From positions 1 to 35,214 of the IMG/VR virus record IMGVR_UViG_3300034082_002107: a stretch of DNA of 35,214 bases, one strand, 5' to 3'. Numbering within the stretch: the first letter of the stretch is position 1; each line of letters opens with the position of its first letter. Positions 22,648 through 29,509 of this stretch are shown here, piece by piece. Under the pieces are notes generated by a model that saw only the letters and a list, made by a program, of their open reading frames with translations, did not search any database and had not been told where the DNA came from. The position numbers and the translations under genes are program-made. The DNA is from a virus.

Positions 22648-23025
22648 TTATAAATATTTTTTAATTACATTAACCTTAAATGGTCCCAAAGGATTTGGGA
22701 AGTTTTCTTTTACTTGAGAAGGGTAACTGTATTCTAAAAAATATACTTTTTCACCATCAGTTATAAATCTTATTGGTGCTGGACCTTTATTTACGTTTTC
22801 AAAAAATACTATCATATCAGGTTCATAGTTAAAGAATTTTGTAGCTTCTTTAATTTCTCCATACATTTTTTGGTCTGTAAAAGCAAAATCTCTCCAATTT
22901 TGTTTCATTTTATAACCTTTTTTTCTTAACTCATCGTAAAAACCAGGATTTTGTGGTTGCTCAAGAATTACTCTTTTAACCAATCTTACTAAATCTGACT
23001 CAGTTAATCTTACTACTTTTTTCAT
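22648..23025 (-). CDS. Leader-peptide protein, 'RLTESDL' type
   Basis: 125 residues. It carries the archetypal leader KKVVRLTESDLVRLVKRVIL with I-L-E at 20-22. The body (about 100 residues) has helix then beta character: FYDELRKKGYKMKQNW, EATKFFNYEPDMIVFFENV, IRFITDGEKVYFLEY. No family is recognised. TATTTAT lies 14 nt upstream and a terminator follows 20 nt after the stop, so this is a stand-alone unit. Confidence 0.75.
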   Translation of the reverse strand: MKKVVRLTESDLVRLVKRVILEQPQNPGFYDELRKKGYKMKQNWRDFAFTDQKMYGEIKEATKFFNYEPDMIVFFENVNKGPAPIRFITDGEKVYFLEYSYPSQVKENFPNPLGPFKVNVIKKYL

Positions 23026-23039
23026 GATAATGTTTTATT

Positions 23040-23046
23040 ATAAATA
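23040..23046 (-). promoter_or_regulatory. TATTTAT element, long-spacing class
   Basis: TATTTAT, then AATAAAACATTATC and the ATG, 14 nt. The intervening AATAAAAC also occurs at 13259-13693's promoter. Confidence 0.45.
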
Positions 23047-23064
23047 CATTATAAAACAAAAAAA

Positions 23065-23568
23065 TTACTCTTCTTCGTCAAGATATCTACCAAGATTAAC
23101 AGGTTCCACAAATGTTCCCTCAAGTTCGGACATTTCTTTCTTATACTCCTCTAAAGTTTCAACTGAATAGATGGGAGCAAATAATGGACGACGATTAAAT
23201 GGAACATTATCTCGGTTTTCCCATTCCTCCAATTCTTTTTCTATATTAGGAATTTGTCGTTTTACATATGAATATTTGTACCATTTCTCGTAGTCCTCAC
23301 GTGTGGGAACGAATTTAACGTCACCATAGTTATAAATATTCAAATCAGGGTTGTTTGTGTAAACATTAAGAATACCCTCATCACCATCATACTGATTACA
23401 TAACTCTTGAAGAGTATATGGGTTTGTTATACCTTTATCTTCCCAACTTCTTCCATAGGAATGAATTTTACAGATATAAAAATATCCGTCTTCAAAAGAA
23501 TAGATTTCACTATTAATCTTGTCTTTCAATTCAACAAGTTGTTCTATTGTGTAATTAGATAAATCCAT
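23065..23568 (-). CDS. Hypothetical protein, no leader
   Basis: 167 residues from MDLSNYTIEQLVELKDKINS. The preceding in-frame YICP codons are translated promoter sequence (TATATTTGTCCC). The helix-turn start 'YTIEQLVELKDKI' resembles small DNA- or protein-binding helices of phage regulators. The rest is rich in Tyr, Glu and Trp (YEKWYKYSYVKRQIPNIEKE) and unrecognised. It is one of the few non-leader genes in this long minus-strand run. Confidence 0.65.
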   Translation of the reverse strand: MDLSNYTIEQLVELKDKINSEIYSFEDGYFYICKIHSYGRSWEDKGITNPYTLQELCNQYDGDEGILNVYTNNPDLNIYNYGDVKFVPTREDYEKWYKYSYVKRQIPNIEKELEEWENRDNVPFNRRPLFAPIYSVETLEEYKKEMSELEGTFVEPVNLGRYLDEEE

Positions 23569-23572
23569 GGGA

Positions 23573-23604
23573 CAAATATAAAACAAAAAACCCCATCAAA
23601 CAAA
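23573..23604 (-). promoter_or_regulatory. Bacteroidota promoter: TTTG, 20 bp, TATATTTG
   Basis: The -7 TATATTTG (23573-23580) ends 4 nt before the ATG, and a minus-strand TTTG at 23601-23604 lies 20 bp upstream of it. The promoter overlaps the terminator hairpin of the upstream gene. Confidence 0.55.
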
Positions 23605-23617
23605 TGAATGGGGTTTT
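23587..23617 (-). terminator. Hairpin terminator
   Basis: 10-bp stem AAAACCCCAT/ATGGGGTTTT with an 11-nt loop, just after the stop of the gene 23637-24053. Confidence 0.65.
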
Positions 23618-23636
23618 AAAATTATAATATTTATTT

Positions 23637-24053
23637 TTACATTTGATTTCTTAGTTTATCTTCAAGACCTCTTAAATCGTCTCTTTTTGTTGTATAAACT
23701 CCGAATCCTTTATCATCGTCTTGATTCGCTCCGAAACCTTTTTTCAATTTACTCAATATCAAATTTCCAACAACTTCAGGTTTTTCCATGATAAAATTAG
23801 CCAAGTCAATTAATTCATCATTTCCTTTTTCTGAAAATTCAAAACTAGACAAGATATCATCAAGTATTCTATTAATTTGTCTCGATTCTGTTTTAGTTGC
23901 AGTTTCGTCCTCTTTTAAAAATAATTTTACATCTCCCGACTTGGTGTTAATCAATTTTGAAAAGTTTTCTGTAACAACATTCATTCCCCCTGTATGTTGA
24001 CCACGTATGGAGTTCTTTTCTTCCTCCGTTAAGTTATTTAATAAATGTTTCAT
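23637..24053 (-). CDS. Leader-peptide protein, 'LTEEEK' type
   Basis: 138 residues. The leader KHLLNNLTEEEKNSIRGQHT is shared with the cysteine-knuckle protein at 4244. It is followed by candidate cleavage sites V-T-E near residue 29 and L-K-E near residue 48 (KSGDVKLFLKED). The stretch KSGDVKLFL resembles the 'GDVKPL' part of the leader at 22579. The body is helical (RILDDILSSFEFSEKG, LIDLANFIMEKP) with a basic C-terminus. Unknown function. TATTTAT lies 16 nt upstream. Confidence 0.75.
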   Translation of the reverse strand: MKHLLNNLTEEEKNSIRGQHTGGMNVVTENFSKLINTKSGDVKLFLKEDETATKTESRQINRILDDILSSFEFSEKGNDELIDLANFIMEKPEVVGNLILSKLKKGFGANQDDDKGFGVYTTKRDDLRGLEDKLRNQM

Positions 24054-24069
24054 AATTTGTTTGTTTACT

Positions 24070-24076
24070 ATAAATA
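24070..24076 (-). promoter_or_regulatory. TATTTAT element, long-spacing class
   Basis: TATTTAT, then an A-rich 16-nt stretch to the ATG at 24053. Confidence 0.45.
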
Positions 24077-24090
24077 TATCGTTAAATAAA

Positions 24091-24114
24091 AAACCCCACT
24101 TTGTGGGTAGGGTT
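24091..24114 (-). terminator. Imperfect hairpin terminator
   Basis: AACCCCAC pairs with GTGGGtaGGGTT, with a 2-nt bulge and a TTT loop, downstream of the gene 24137-24613. Weaker than the neighbouring hairpins. Confidence 0.5.
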
Positions 24115-24136
24115 AATATAATATTAAAAATTATAA

Positions 24137-24613
24137 TTATGGAATAAGTAAAGTAGAAACTTTAGGTAAATTTAATTTTGATAAGATTGGTAACCCAACA
24201 ATCAATCCTAAAATTGCAACCATCTCCGAAAGTATCAGTCTTCTTTCTTCTTTTGTAAAAACTTTACCAGTTGTTTCTAACTCTTCTAACTTTTTATTCA
24301 ATAATTCGGCTCTTCGTTTTAAGTTATTTATTTGTTTTTCATCAATCTTACCTTTAACTTTATCAATTGTTCGATTAATTAATAACCTCAGTTTGTTTTT
24401 CATAGAAATTAAAGTTGTTTTTATTTGTTCTTTTTTTTCTTCAAAATTTTCTTTTCTAACCATAGAAATTTGGTCACGGAATTGCTCAATGTCCTTTTTT
24501 AACATGTATTTTTCATCTTCTGAAAACAATCCGTCATCTGGTACTTGTTCAGAAATTACTCTTTTAACTAATCTTATCAAATCTGATTCTGTTAATCTTA
24601 TAACTTTTTTCAT
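24137..24613 (-). CDS. Leader-peptide protein with coiled coil and C-terminal membrane helix
   Basis: 158 residues. The leader KKVIRLTESDLIRLVKRVIS has I-S-E at 20-22. A long charged helix with coiled-coil character follows (YMLKKDIEQFRDQ, RKENFEEKKEQIKTTLI, INNLKRRAELLNKKLEE). The C-terminus is hydrophobic (LILSEMVAILGLIVGLPILSK, in part). The plan of leader, coiled coil, then tail anchor could place it at the inner membrane after injection (inference). TATTTAT lies 17 nt upstream. Confidence 0.75.
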   Translation of the reverse strand: MKKVIRLTESDLIRLVKRVISEQVPDDGLFSEDEKYMLKKDIEQFRDQISMVRKENFEEKKEQIKTTLISMKNKLRLLINRTIDKVKGKIDEKQINNLKRRAELLNKKLEELETTGKVFTKEERRLILSEMVAILGLIVGLPILSKLNLPKVSTLLIP

Positions 24614-24630
24614 AATATTTTAATTTATAT

Positions 24631-24637
24631 ATAAATA
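24631..24637 (-). promoter_or_regulatory. TATTTAT element, long-spacing class
   Basis: Inside an AT-rich stretch 17 nt upstream of the ATG at 24613. Confidence 0.4.
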
Positions 24638-24647
24638 TATCAACTTT

Positions 24648-24959
24648 TTAAAATTCCATGTTAATTCTCTTAATTTCTATTCCAAACTTATCGGAATAAT
24701 ATTTTTCAATACCTTCACCCACCGAATTTCCAAATAAAACACGCATCTTTTCAAAAAAAGAATAATCAATCCATAATGTCCCGTGATTATTTCTGTGGGC
24801 AATTCTTACAGAGTGACCATTACTATCAACGTCTCTCCTACTAAAGAAATGAATATACCCATCATCTTTGTCAATGTTCATTTCAACATCACCATAGGTA
24901 GCATCCATGTACTTCTTAATAACCTCATTTAACTTACTTTCGGTAATAATATACTTCAT
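24648..24959 (-). CDS. Leader-peptide protein, 'MKYIITES' type
   Basis: 103 residues. MKYIITESKLNEVIKKYMD is followed by a small alpha/beta domain: EMNIDKDDGYIHFFS, LWIDYSFFEKMRVLFG, then a C-terminal helix and strand VGEGIEKYYSDKFGIEIKRI. The same order is seen at 33540 (FFSLDIYD, GRWVENTLQMRV) and 32257 (LWWRYDFF), so these are paralogues. Function unknown; a clear prohead-type cut site after the leader is not obvious. TATTTAT lies 6 nt upstream. Confidence 0.75.
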   Translation of the reverse strand: MKYIITESKLNEVIKKYMDATYGDVEMNIDKDDGYIHFFSRRDVDSNGHSVRIAHRNNHGTLWIDYSFFEKMRVLFGNSVGEGIEKYYSDKFGIEIKRINMEF

Positions 24960-24965
24960 ATTACA

Positions 24966-24972
24966 ATAAATA
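24966..24972 (-). promoter_or_regulatory. TATTTAT start-proximal element
   Basis: TATTTAT, then TGTAAT and the ATG. The 13 nt before the start codon's G are identical to those at 26431 (TATTTATTGTAAT). Confidence 0.5.
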
Positions 24973-24986
24973 CCTTATAAATAAAA

Positions 24987-25009
24987 AACCCCTCTTTATA
25001 GGAGGGGTT
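24987..25009 (-). terminator. Hairpin terminator
   Basis: 8-bp stem AACCCCTC/GAGGGGTT with a 7-nt loop, followed by T-rich sequence on the minus strand. It ends the gene 25028-25333. Confidence 0.7.
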
Positions 25010-25027
25010 AATCATCTAATAATAAAT

Positions 25028-25333
25028 TTATTTCATTTTTTCCCAAACCGCCTTACAAAAATTGGTTTCTCCGATATCAATCTTAATTGCAGTAACATAA
25101 CCCTTTCCTCTTGCAATGTTACCTGTTTGTGATTGACAAGTCATTTTATCAACACTTGATGGTGTTTTAATAAGACATATTTGGTTTTCAGGGTCAGTTA
25201 AATTTGATTTACACCATGTATCTTCTTCAGCCTTTTTTTCGATAATTGCCTCAGATAATAATGGTCTTACATCACCAATGGTTGATTCCATTAAATTGAA
25301 AAATCTGTTTTTGTATTGTTCTATATTGTTCAT
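25028..25333 (-). CDS. Leader-peptide protein, 'RFFNLMESTIGD' type, Cys-containing
   Basis: 101 residues from MNNIEQYKNRFFNLMESTIG, nearly identical over the first 28 residues to the HEIGH peptidase leader and ending L-L-S-E-A. Upstream in-frame codons run through the G-rich repeat and are rejected. The body has four Cys (W-C-K, QIC, MTC, NFC) and Gly, suggesting a small disulfide-bonded or metal-bound domain. TATTTAT lies 4 nt upstream. The strong leader match on a different body supports modular swapping. Confidence 0.75.
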   Translation of the reverse strand: MNNIEQYKNRFFNLMESTIGDVRPLLSEAIIEKKAEEDTWCKSNLTDPENQICLIKTPSSVDKMTCQSQTGNIARGKGYVTAIKIDIGETNFCKAVWEKMK

Positions 25334-25337
25334 AATA

Positions 25338-25344
25338 ATAAATA
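25338..25344 (-). promoter_or_regulatory. TATTTAT start-proximal element
   Basis: TATTTAT 4 nt before the ATG at 25333. It is immediately downstream, in the direction of transcription, of G-rich repeat copy 1. Confidence 0.45.
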
Positions 25345-25354
25345 TATCATAAAA

Positions 25355-25400
25355 TAAAAAAGGGGTAGGGGGGATTGGGACAACGGGAAAAAAATATTTT
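25355..25400. repeat. G-rich intergenic repeat, copy 1
   Basis: A-run, GGGGTAGGGGGGATTGGG, ACAACGGG, A-run. It shares its order of blocks with the copies at 26917 and 27832 but has extra G residues. It fills the gap between two minus-strand leader genes where other gaps have hairpin terminators. Confidence 0.8.
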
Positions 25401-25710
25401 ATACAAAAATAACATCCCACACCGCAGTGGAATCTCCGTTTTTGTCTTTAGGAAATAATAATGTAAACATGGTTCCAATCTTTTCTTCAATATCTGAACC
25501 CTCATCATAAGCGTGATAACTACGACCACCTGTATTTAGTATAATTTGATATACAGGATATGTATCATTTCTAAATTTCCAATTTTTTGTTTTTATCTCA
25601 ACATCACCATTAAACCATTCGTATTCAGATAATAAGTTCTCAACATAATCCTTTAAGAAATTAACTTTCCTCATTTGTAAATTCTGAGACTCGGTGATAA
25701 TGTATTTCAT
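25399..25710 (-). CDS. Leader-like protein, 'MKYIITESQ' type
   Basis: 103 residues. MKYIITESQNLQMRKVNFLKD, then VENLLSEYEW with an L-S-E site near residue 29, then a beta-rich domain (GDVEIKTKNWKF, YPVYQIILNTGG) and a C-terminal helix (EEKIGTMFTLLF). It follows the gene 25724-26431 by 13 nt with no TATTTAT between, so it is the second gene of that unit. Confidence 0.7.
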   Translation of the reverse strand: MKYIITESQNLQMRKVNFLKDYVENLLSEYEWFNGDVEIKTKNWKFRNDTYPVYQIILNTGGRSYHAYDEGSDIEEKIGTMFTLLFPKDKNGDSTAVWDVIFV

Positions 25711-25723
25711 ATTCTACCTAATA

Positions 25724-26431
25724 TTATTTAGCCCTTTTCACCCTTTTTTCAGGAGGTCTTACAAATTTAATATTATTTATTTCTTCCCAGTTCTCAATAA
25801 ATTGTCTTGCAACTGTTTCAGGAATTCGTTTATCCATTAAATGTTTAATTGCGTCTTGAATTAATGTGTTTCTTGGGTCATCAAAATTTTTCAATTCAGA
25901 GTCAACCAATTTAGCCATTCTTGAATCTTTTAATTTTTTAGGTAGTGGTTTAGTACCAATCTTATGTGGTATTCTTGTTAATAAGTTTGTTCCTACTAAT
26001 GCGGCGGTAATTATACCAGCAACCATTGCGCTATCAATGTCTTGGTGTTGTGGATTCAAGGTATTAATAGTAACCGCTCCTGTCATAAGAGACAATACTG
26101 TAGTTGCAAATCGTGTGATTATTTTTGTAAGCTCAAGTTTATTTTTTTCAGCTTCGGTATCAACAGTAATACCCCTTCTAGAAAAACCTATTGATTCACT
26201 AACCGTATCACCTTCAATAACACTATCAACAACATCTTCAGCAACGTCTTTAAATTCATCTTCCCCAATAGAGTTATATAGTTTACCAAGAGTTAATAAA
26301 TCTTCTTTTGATATGTTATTAAGAATTATATTGGTTACCTCGTCAGTTATTTGTTGTTCCTCGTTTTCACGAATAATACGTTTAACAATTCTTGTCAAAT
26401 CAGATTCAGTTAATCTTACAATCTTTTTCAT
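25724..26431 (-). CDS. Leader-peptide protein with membrane segments, 'RLTESDL' type
   Basis: 235 residues from MKKIVRLTESDLTRIVKRII with I-R-E at 20-22. In-frame codons ahead of it are promoter sequence. An acidic helical stretch follows (VTNIILNNISKEDLLTLGKL), then a hydrophobic pair around residues 100-145 (FATTVLSLMTGAVTINTL, MVAGIITAALVGTNLL), then a basic C-terminus ending PPEKRVKRAK. It resembles in plan the proteins at 13259 and 24137. TATTTAT lies 6 nt upstream. Confidence 0.75.
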   Translation of the reverse strand: MKKIVRLTESDLTRIVKRIIRENEEQQITDEVTNIILNNISKEDLLTLGKLYNSIGEDEFKDVAEDVVDSVIEGDTVSESIGFSRRGITVDTEAEKNKLELTKIITRFATTVLSLMTGAVTINTLNPQHQDIDSAMVAGIITAALVGTNLLTRIPHKIGTKPLPKKLKDSRMAKLVDSELKNFDDPRNTLIQDAIKHLMDKRIPETVARQFIENWEEINNIKFVRPPEKRVKRAK

Positions 26432-26437
26432 ATTACA

Positions 26438-26444
26438 ATAAATA
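26438..26444 (-). promoter_or_regulatory. TATTTAT start-proximal element
   Basis: TATTTATTGTAAT directly before the ATG at 26431, identical to the sequence before the gene at 24959. Confidence 0.5.
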
Positions 26445-26458
26445 TATACCAAATAAAA

Positions 26459-26480
26459 AACCCCTCACATCGGAGGGGTT
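26459..26480 (-). terminator. Hairpin terminator
   Basis: 8-bp stem AACCCCTC/GAGGGGTT with loop ACATCG, then T-rich sequence on the minus strand. It ends the gene 26504-26884. Confidence 0.75.
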
Positions 26481-26503
26481 GTATAATTTAATATTGTTTT
26501 ACA

Positions 26504-26884
26504 TCACCAACGTCTTGGATTAAACCATCCGAGATGTCTACCGGTTTCCTTAAAGCTTTGACGATTATCATCTTCTTCTTCATCTTCTTTACCAAGAAGG
26601 ACATAATTCAACTCGTCAAGAACTGTATATTTATCAACCTCCTCATCATTAACATTCAAAAAGATATCACGTCCAAGATATTTCATCAACGGGGTACCTC
26701 CTTCAACATGCTCATTATATAACTCAATAATACTCTGTGGTGAAGCCGTTTCACCAACTTTATTTCTAACACCCTTAAATCCGGCAGATATGAAAATATC
26801 TTTTTCTTCATACCTATTTTCCTTAACAACTCTTTTAACTATTTTAACCAAATCTGATTCAGTTAATGTTATAACTTTTTTCAT
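26504..26884 (-). CDS. Leader-peptide protein, 'LTESDL' type
   Basis: 126 residues. The leader KKVITLTESDLVKIVKRVVK has Glu22 at the conserved site (V-K-E, Val instead of Ile/Leu). The body (DIFISAGFKGVRNKVGETAS, IIELYNEHVEGGTPLMKYLG) is unrecognised, with an acidic patch and an aromatic-basic end (RHLGWFNPRRW). TATTTAT lies 14 nt upstream; a terminator follows. Confidence 0.75.
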   Translation of the reverse strand: MKKVITLTESDLVKIVKRVVKENRYEEKDIFISAGFKGVRNKVGETASPQSIIELYNEHVEGGTPLMKYLGRDIFLNVNDEEVDKYTVLDELNYVLLGKEDEEEDDNRQSFKETGRHLGWFNPRRW

Positions 26885-26898
26885 ATTAATATTTTATA

Positions 26899-26905
26899 AT
26901 AAATA
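26899..26905 (-). promoter_or_regulatory. TATTTAT element, long-spacing class
   Basis: TATTTAT 14 nt before the ATG at 26884, next to G-rich repeat copy 2. Confidence 0.45.
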
Positions 26906-26916
26906 CATCCCAAAAC

Positions 26917-26960
26917 AAAAAAGGGGGTAGGGGGATTGGAACAACGGAAAAAAAATTTTA
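26917..26960. repeat. G-rich intergenic repeat, copy 2
   Basis: A-run, GGGGGTAGGGGGATTGGAAC, AACGG, A-run; the core is identical to copy 3 over about 35 nt. Here it lies between two divergent genes, so it cannot be a shared terminator. Confidence 0.8.
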
Positions 26961-26963
26961 AAA

Positions 26964-26970
26964 TATTTAT
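26964..26970 (+). promoter_or_regulatory. TATTTAT start-proximal element
   Basis: TATTTAT, then ATAT and the ATG at 26975. A plus-strand example, which shows the element is oriented with the gene. Confidence 0.5.
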
Positions 26971-26974
26971 ATAT

Positions 26975-27346
26975 ATGAACCTACATGAAAGCATCCAAAG
27001 AATTAAAGTATTAATGGAATCTAAGTCAGAATTTAATTATGCTGACAAAAATGATTTAAATATCGTTAGAGAAGATAACTACCTTAACAAGTACTATGAA
27101 AATATAGATATGTTAGAAACTGAAGATGGAGATGTTTATTTAAAACATGAAGATTTCCATAATAATTTCATTAAGTTAGATGATTTAATCAGAGACTACA
27201 GATGGAGCTCATATGGTCCACAATACGAGGACGAAATAAAATTGGCCATCGGTATACACAAAGAAGAAAAAGAATTTATTACTAACTTTCTGTTAGGAAC
27301 AAAATACGAATATCTAATTCCACATATTCTTAAGCAAAAACCTTAA
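26975..27346 (+). CDS. Leader-peptide protein, 'ESIQRIKVLMES' type
   Basis: 123 residues from MNLHESIQRIKVLMES with L-M-E at 13-15. The start is chosen over an upstream ATG because that one lies inside the G-rich repeat. The body is acidic and helical (YADKNDLNIVREDNYLNKYY, EDFHNNFIKLDDLIRDYRW). No family is recognised. It is the only plus-strand gene between 18 and 30.3 kb and ends 6 nt from the convergent gene's stop. Confidence 0.7.
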   Translation: MNLHESIQRIKVLMESKSEFNYADKNDLNIVREDNYLNKYYENIDMLETEDGDVYLKHEDFHNNFIKLDDLIRDYRWSSYGPQYEDEIKLAIGIHKEEKEFITNFLLGTKYEYLIPHILKQKP

Positions 27347-27352
27347 AAATTT

Positions 27353-27817
27353 TTATAAATTCACAACAAGGTCATCCATTCCTTCAATAATAATTCCACA
27401 TTCAGAGTAGAACTCATAATTACATTTGCCAGTGTTTTTGGCTCTAATCGTAATTAGAGAATGTTCATCTTCGGATAAAGAAACAGTAGAGGCATATTTT
27501 TTACATAACAACACAAAATCATTCAAACTAATCTCAGGATTATTACTTAACTCTTCCATAATATATCCCATAGCAATCTTTCGGGGAATGTAGTGGTCCT
27601 TTACAACTTTAACCCCATTAACCTTTGCTCCATTTGAGGATAAACCTGTTTCCCAAAACTTGGTATTGGTTAAATCAAATAATGGGTTTCGGTTTCTAGA
27701 CAAGAACATATCATACAATTCATCATTGTCCTTAACTTCCAAATATCGTGGGATAAGACATACAAAATCTTTTAATGTCTCATTACACTTAACCAATTGT
27801 TTATTTGTTAATTTCAT
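27353..27817 (-). CDS. Hypothetical protein, no leader
   Basis: 154 residues from MKLTNKQLVKCNETLKDFVC. In-frame codons before this are TATATTTG promoter and G-rich repeat. Helical, with four Cys; YIPRKIAMGYIMEELSNNPE resembles a helix-turn region. No family is assigned. It is under a host-type promoter, like the other non-leader genes. Confidence 0.65.
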   Translation of the reverse strand: MKLTNKQLVKCNETLKDFVCLIPRYLEVKDNDELYDMFLSRNRNPLFDLTNTKFWETGLSSNGAKVNGVKVVKDHYIPRKIAMGYIMEELSNNPEISLNDFVLLCKKYASTVSLSEDEHSLITIRAKNTGKCNYEFYSECGIIIEGMDDLVVNL

Positions 27818-27821
27818 ATTG

Positions 27822-27829
27822 CAAATATA
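27822..27829 (-). promoter_or_regulatory. Bacteroidota-type -7 promoter element (TATATTTG)
   Basis: TATATTTG, then CAAT and the ATG at 27817. Confidence 0.55.
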
Positions 27830-27831
27830 AT

Positions 27832-27870
27832 AAAAAAGGGGGTAGGGGGATTGGAACAACGGAAAAAAAA
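27832..27870. repeat. G-rich intergenic repeat, copy 3
   Basis: Same core as copy 2: A-run, GGGGGTAGGGGGATTGGAAC, AACGG, A-run. It fills the gap between two minus-strand genes, just upstream of the TATATTTG promoter. Confidence 0.8.
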
Positions 27871-27871
27871 A

Positions 27872-28354
27872 TTATTTTTTCACATAATCCAATTTATTAC
27901 TTTTATCCCGATTATCCTTTTTCCATAAGGGCTGTATATTCATATAATGAGAATTTTTCTCATACTCATTCTGATTCTCAGATTTACCTAAAGGAAATAT
28001 ATGGTCGGTCTCCCACTCCCTATAGTTATCCCAATTCATCCCATCAACAAATTGTTTCTCCAAATGTTCCTTCAATACAATGGCGTCGCATCCAATAATA
28101 TCCTCATACGTTTTTTCACTTGACTTTGTATAATCATATTTCCTAAAGTCCTCTTTGATTCTACCCTTTAAGGTTAACAGGATTTTATAATGGGGTTCAA
28201 TTTCCTTTCTTTTCTTCCGTATCTCAACTCTAGATTTTTTGGCACATTCTTTACATTTAGAAGATACTTTATTTTTAGCAAAATAATATTCCGACCTAGG
28301 TTTGTTTTCACCACATACATAACAAACTTTTAATTCATCCAATCTATGACCCAT
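27872..28354 (-). CDS. HNH endonuclease with N-terminal zinc finger
   Basis: 160 residues. The N-terminal treble-clef-like finger is CYVCGENKPRSEYYF followed by SKCKEC (two CxxC pairs, residues 11-14 and about 34-37). The C-terminal HNH core is NYREWETDHIFPLGK (DHI, with His as catalytic base), YMNIQPLW and KKDNRDKSNK. The middle part is basic and helical. It should nick or cut DNA, either as a free-standing homing-type nuclease or in recombination or packaging. Its stop lies 2 nt from G-rich repeat copy 3, so that repeat may mark insertion of a mobile HNH gene (inference). Confidence 0.88.
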   Translation of the reverse strand: MGHRLDELKVCYVCGENKPRSEYYFAKNKVSSKCKECAKKSRVEIRKKRKEIEPHYKILLTLKGRIKEDFRKYDYTKSSEKTYEDIIGCDAIVLKEHLEKQFVDGMNWDNYREWETDHIFPLGKSENQNEYEKNSHYMNIQPLWKKDNRDKSNKLDYVKK

Positions 28355-28359
28355 AAAAA

Positions 28360-28860
28360 TTATTTTTTCCCAAAGATATTCATAAACTCTTTCTCGTAAT
28401 CACGTCTCTCAACCTTAACAGTATTTACATGAAACTTAACAAACTTAACGTCAGTATATATCATAGGAAATGACATGTTGATTTTATCACCCAACTTCTC
28501 AGGAGATAATACCTCACTTGAATCCCAATTGTATCTAACATCAACATATACCAAATACGTTGGGGTAGATTCAAAACTATCAACAGTATATGTAAATTTA
28601 GTTTCAAACTTATTAATAACAATTGAATTAATACCAGGTAAACTCTTCTTAAGGACCTTGAATAATAATTCAGGAAAAACAAATTCACCATCCTTATTAT
28701 ACGTTCTGTTGTTCATTGAAGAACCACGATAATCACCATCAAGATACGGATTAACAGTTATTCCTCCATTAGTTACACGATAATTACCATAATCCCTTGT
28801 TAACAAAACATTATCTCCTAAAATATTCATCACACTAATATTTTCTTCTTCAGGTTCCAT
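28360..28860 (-). CDS. Hypothetical protein
   Basis: 166 residues, starting MEPEEENISVMNILGDNVLL. Alternating strands (GITVNPYLDGDYRG, TKFTYTVDSFESTPTYLVYV, DVKFVKFHVNTVKV) suggest a beta fold; the C-terminus is a short helix. No family is recognised and there is no leader. It lies 5 nt upstream of the HNH gene, so the two probably share a message. Confidence 0.65.
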   Translation of the reverse strand: MEPEEENISVMNILGDNVLLTRDYGNYRVTNGGITVNPYLDGDYRGSSMNNRTYNKDGEFVFPELLFKVLKKSLPGINSIVINKFETKFTYTVDSFESTPTYLVYVDVRYNWDSSEVLSPEKLGDKINMSFPMIYTDVKFVKFHVNTVKVERRDYEKEFMNIFGKK

Positions 28861-28874
28861 ATATATTTTTTTTA

Positions 28875-28882
28875 CAAAGATA
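28875..28882 (-). promoter_or_regulatory. Bacteroidota-type -7 promoter element (TATCTTTG)
   Basis: TATCTTTG fits TAnnTTTG and lies 14 nt before the ATG at 28860. Confidence 0.45.
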
Positions 28883-28909
28883 AAACAATAATACTAATTT
28901 ACCAAAAGA

Positions 28910-29152
28910 TTATTTAACATCAGAAAATGAATCCGTATTAATAAACTCAGATTCCAAATGACCAATAATATCCCTAAGAGTCTGACCCTGTAACTCAGGG
29001 GTTTCCCTACTACGAATAGATAAAGCAAGACCTCCACACAATACAGACATAATATCATCCATATTCATACCCTTCATGGCCATTATGTTATAAAAAAACT
29101 TATTGTCCTTTAATGTTACATCCACAGTAACTGATAATCTCTCTTCTTCCAT
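28910..29152 (-). CDS. Small conserved phage protein
   Basis: 80 residues: MEEERLSVTVDVTLKDNKFF, then AMKGMNMDDIMSVLCGGLAL and a helical acidic end. I recall 'MKG....DI..(I/V)L.GGLA' small phage proteins without function. It is followed in the direction of transcription by the promoter of the gene at 28860. Confidence 0.65.
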   Translation of the reverse strand: MEEERLSVTVDVTLKDNKFFYNIMAMKGMNMDDIMSVLCGGLALSIRSRETPELQGQTLRDIIGHLESEFINTDSFSDVK

Positions 29153-29409
29153 ATATTAATAATAAAATAAAAAACCCAATTTTCCAAAAAATTTCCCAAA
29201 ATTTATTTTTTATATATAGGGAACATTTTAAAACAAAGGGTCGCTTTTCTAAAAAATTTTTCCAGGATTTTTTTGAGGGGATTATCCCCCCTTCTGACCC
29301 AAAAAACCCCCTGTGAAAGGGGGGATACGGGAGGGGGTACCCCATAGGTAGGGGTATAGGAGGGGGTAGTAGGGGGTGTTGATAACTTTTAATAAGTATC
29401 CCCTCCCCT
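29153..29409. other. Gene-free G/C-tract-rich segment
   Basis: No credible gene. It holds AT-rich sequence, then a hairpin GGGGATTATCCCC (29277-29289), the minus-strand terminator at 29307-29323, and a run of five G-tracts of 3-5 G within about 60 nt (29330-29380). It is unusual in a genome this AT-rich and could form a G-quadruplex on the plus strand. Confidence 0.6.
29307..29323 (-). terminator. Terminator of the 29698-29410 unit
   Basis: On the minus strand a CCCCC/GGGGG stem with loop TTTCACA is followed by six T, a classical intrinsic terminator. Confidence 0.7.
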
Positions 29410-29508
29410 TTACATTAGGTCACATCCTTTTACCACTGCTACTATGGTAACCATTAGTAGACAGTATAGGATGATAGCTTGATTGGGTGTGATGGTAAAT
29501 CGTTTCAT
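29410..29508 (-). CDS. Tiny single-helix membrane protein (32 aa)
   Basis: MKRFTITPNQAIILYCLLMV continues TIVAVVKGCDLM: a basic start and one hydrophobic helix. It begins 1 nt after the stop of the lipoprotein gene, suggesting translational coupling, and ends about 87 nt before the terminator. Small phage membrane peptides of this size exist (lysis or exclusion), but no function is shown. Confidence 0.5.
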   Translation of the reverse strand: MKRFTITPNQAIILYCLLMVTIVAVVKGCDLM

Positions 29509-29509
29509 A

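Noticed and set aside
9163-27859. N-terminal extensions reading Y-I-C-P-M or Y-I-C-N-M before the genes at 9165, 17412, 23568, 27817 and 26431
   Set aside because: They are the promoter (TATATTTG or TATATTTATTG region) read in frame; the conserved domains and signal peptides begin at the following Met.
29100-29345. Minus-strand frame of 81 codons across the G-rich segment
   Set aside because: It runs through a terminator hairpin and homopolymer tracts into the start of the next gene; composition is implausible.
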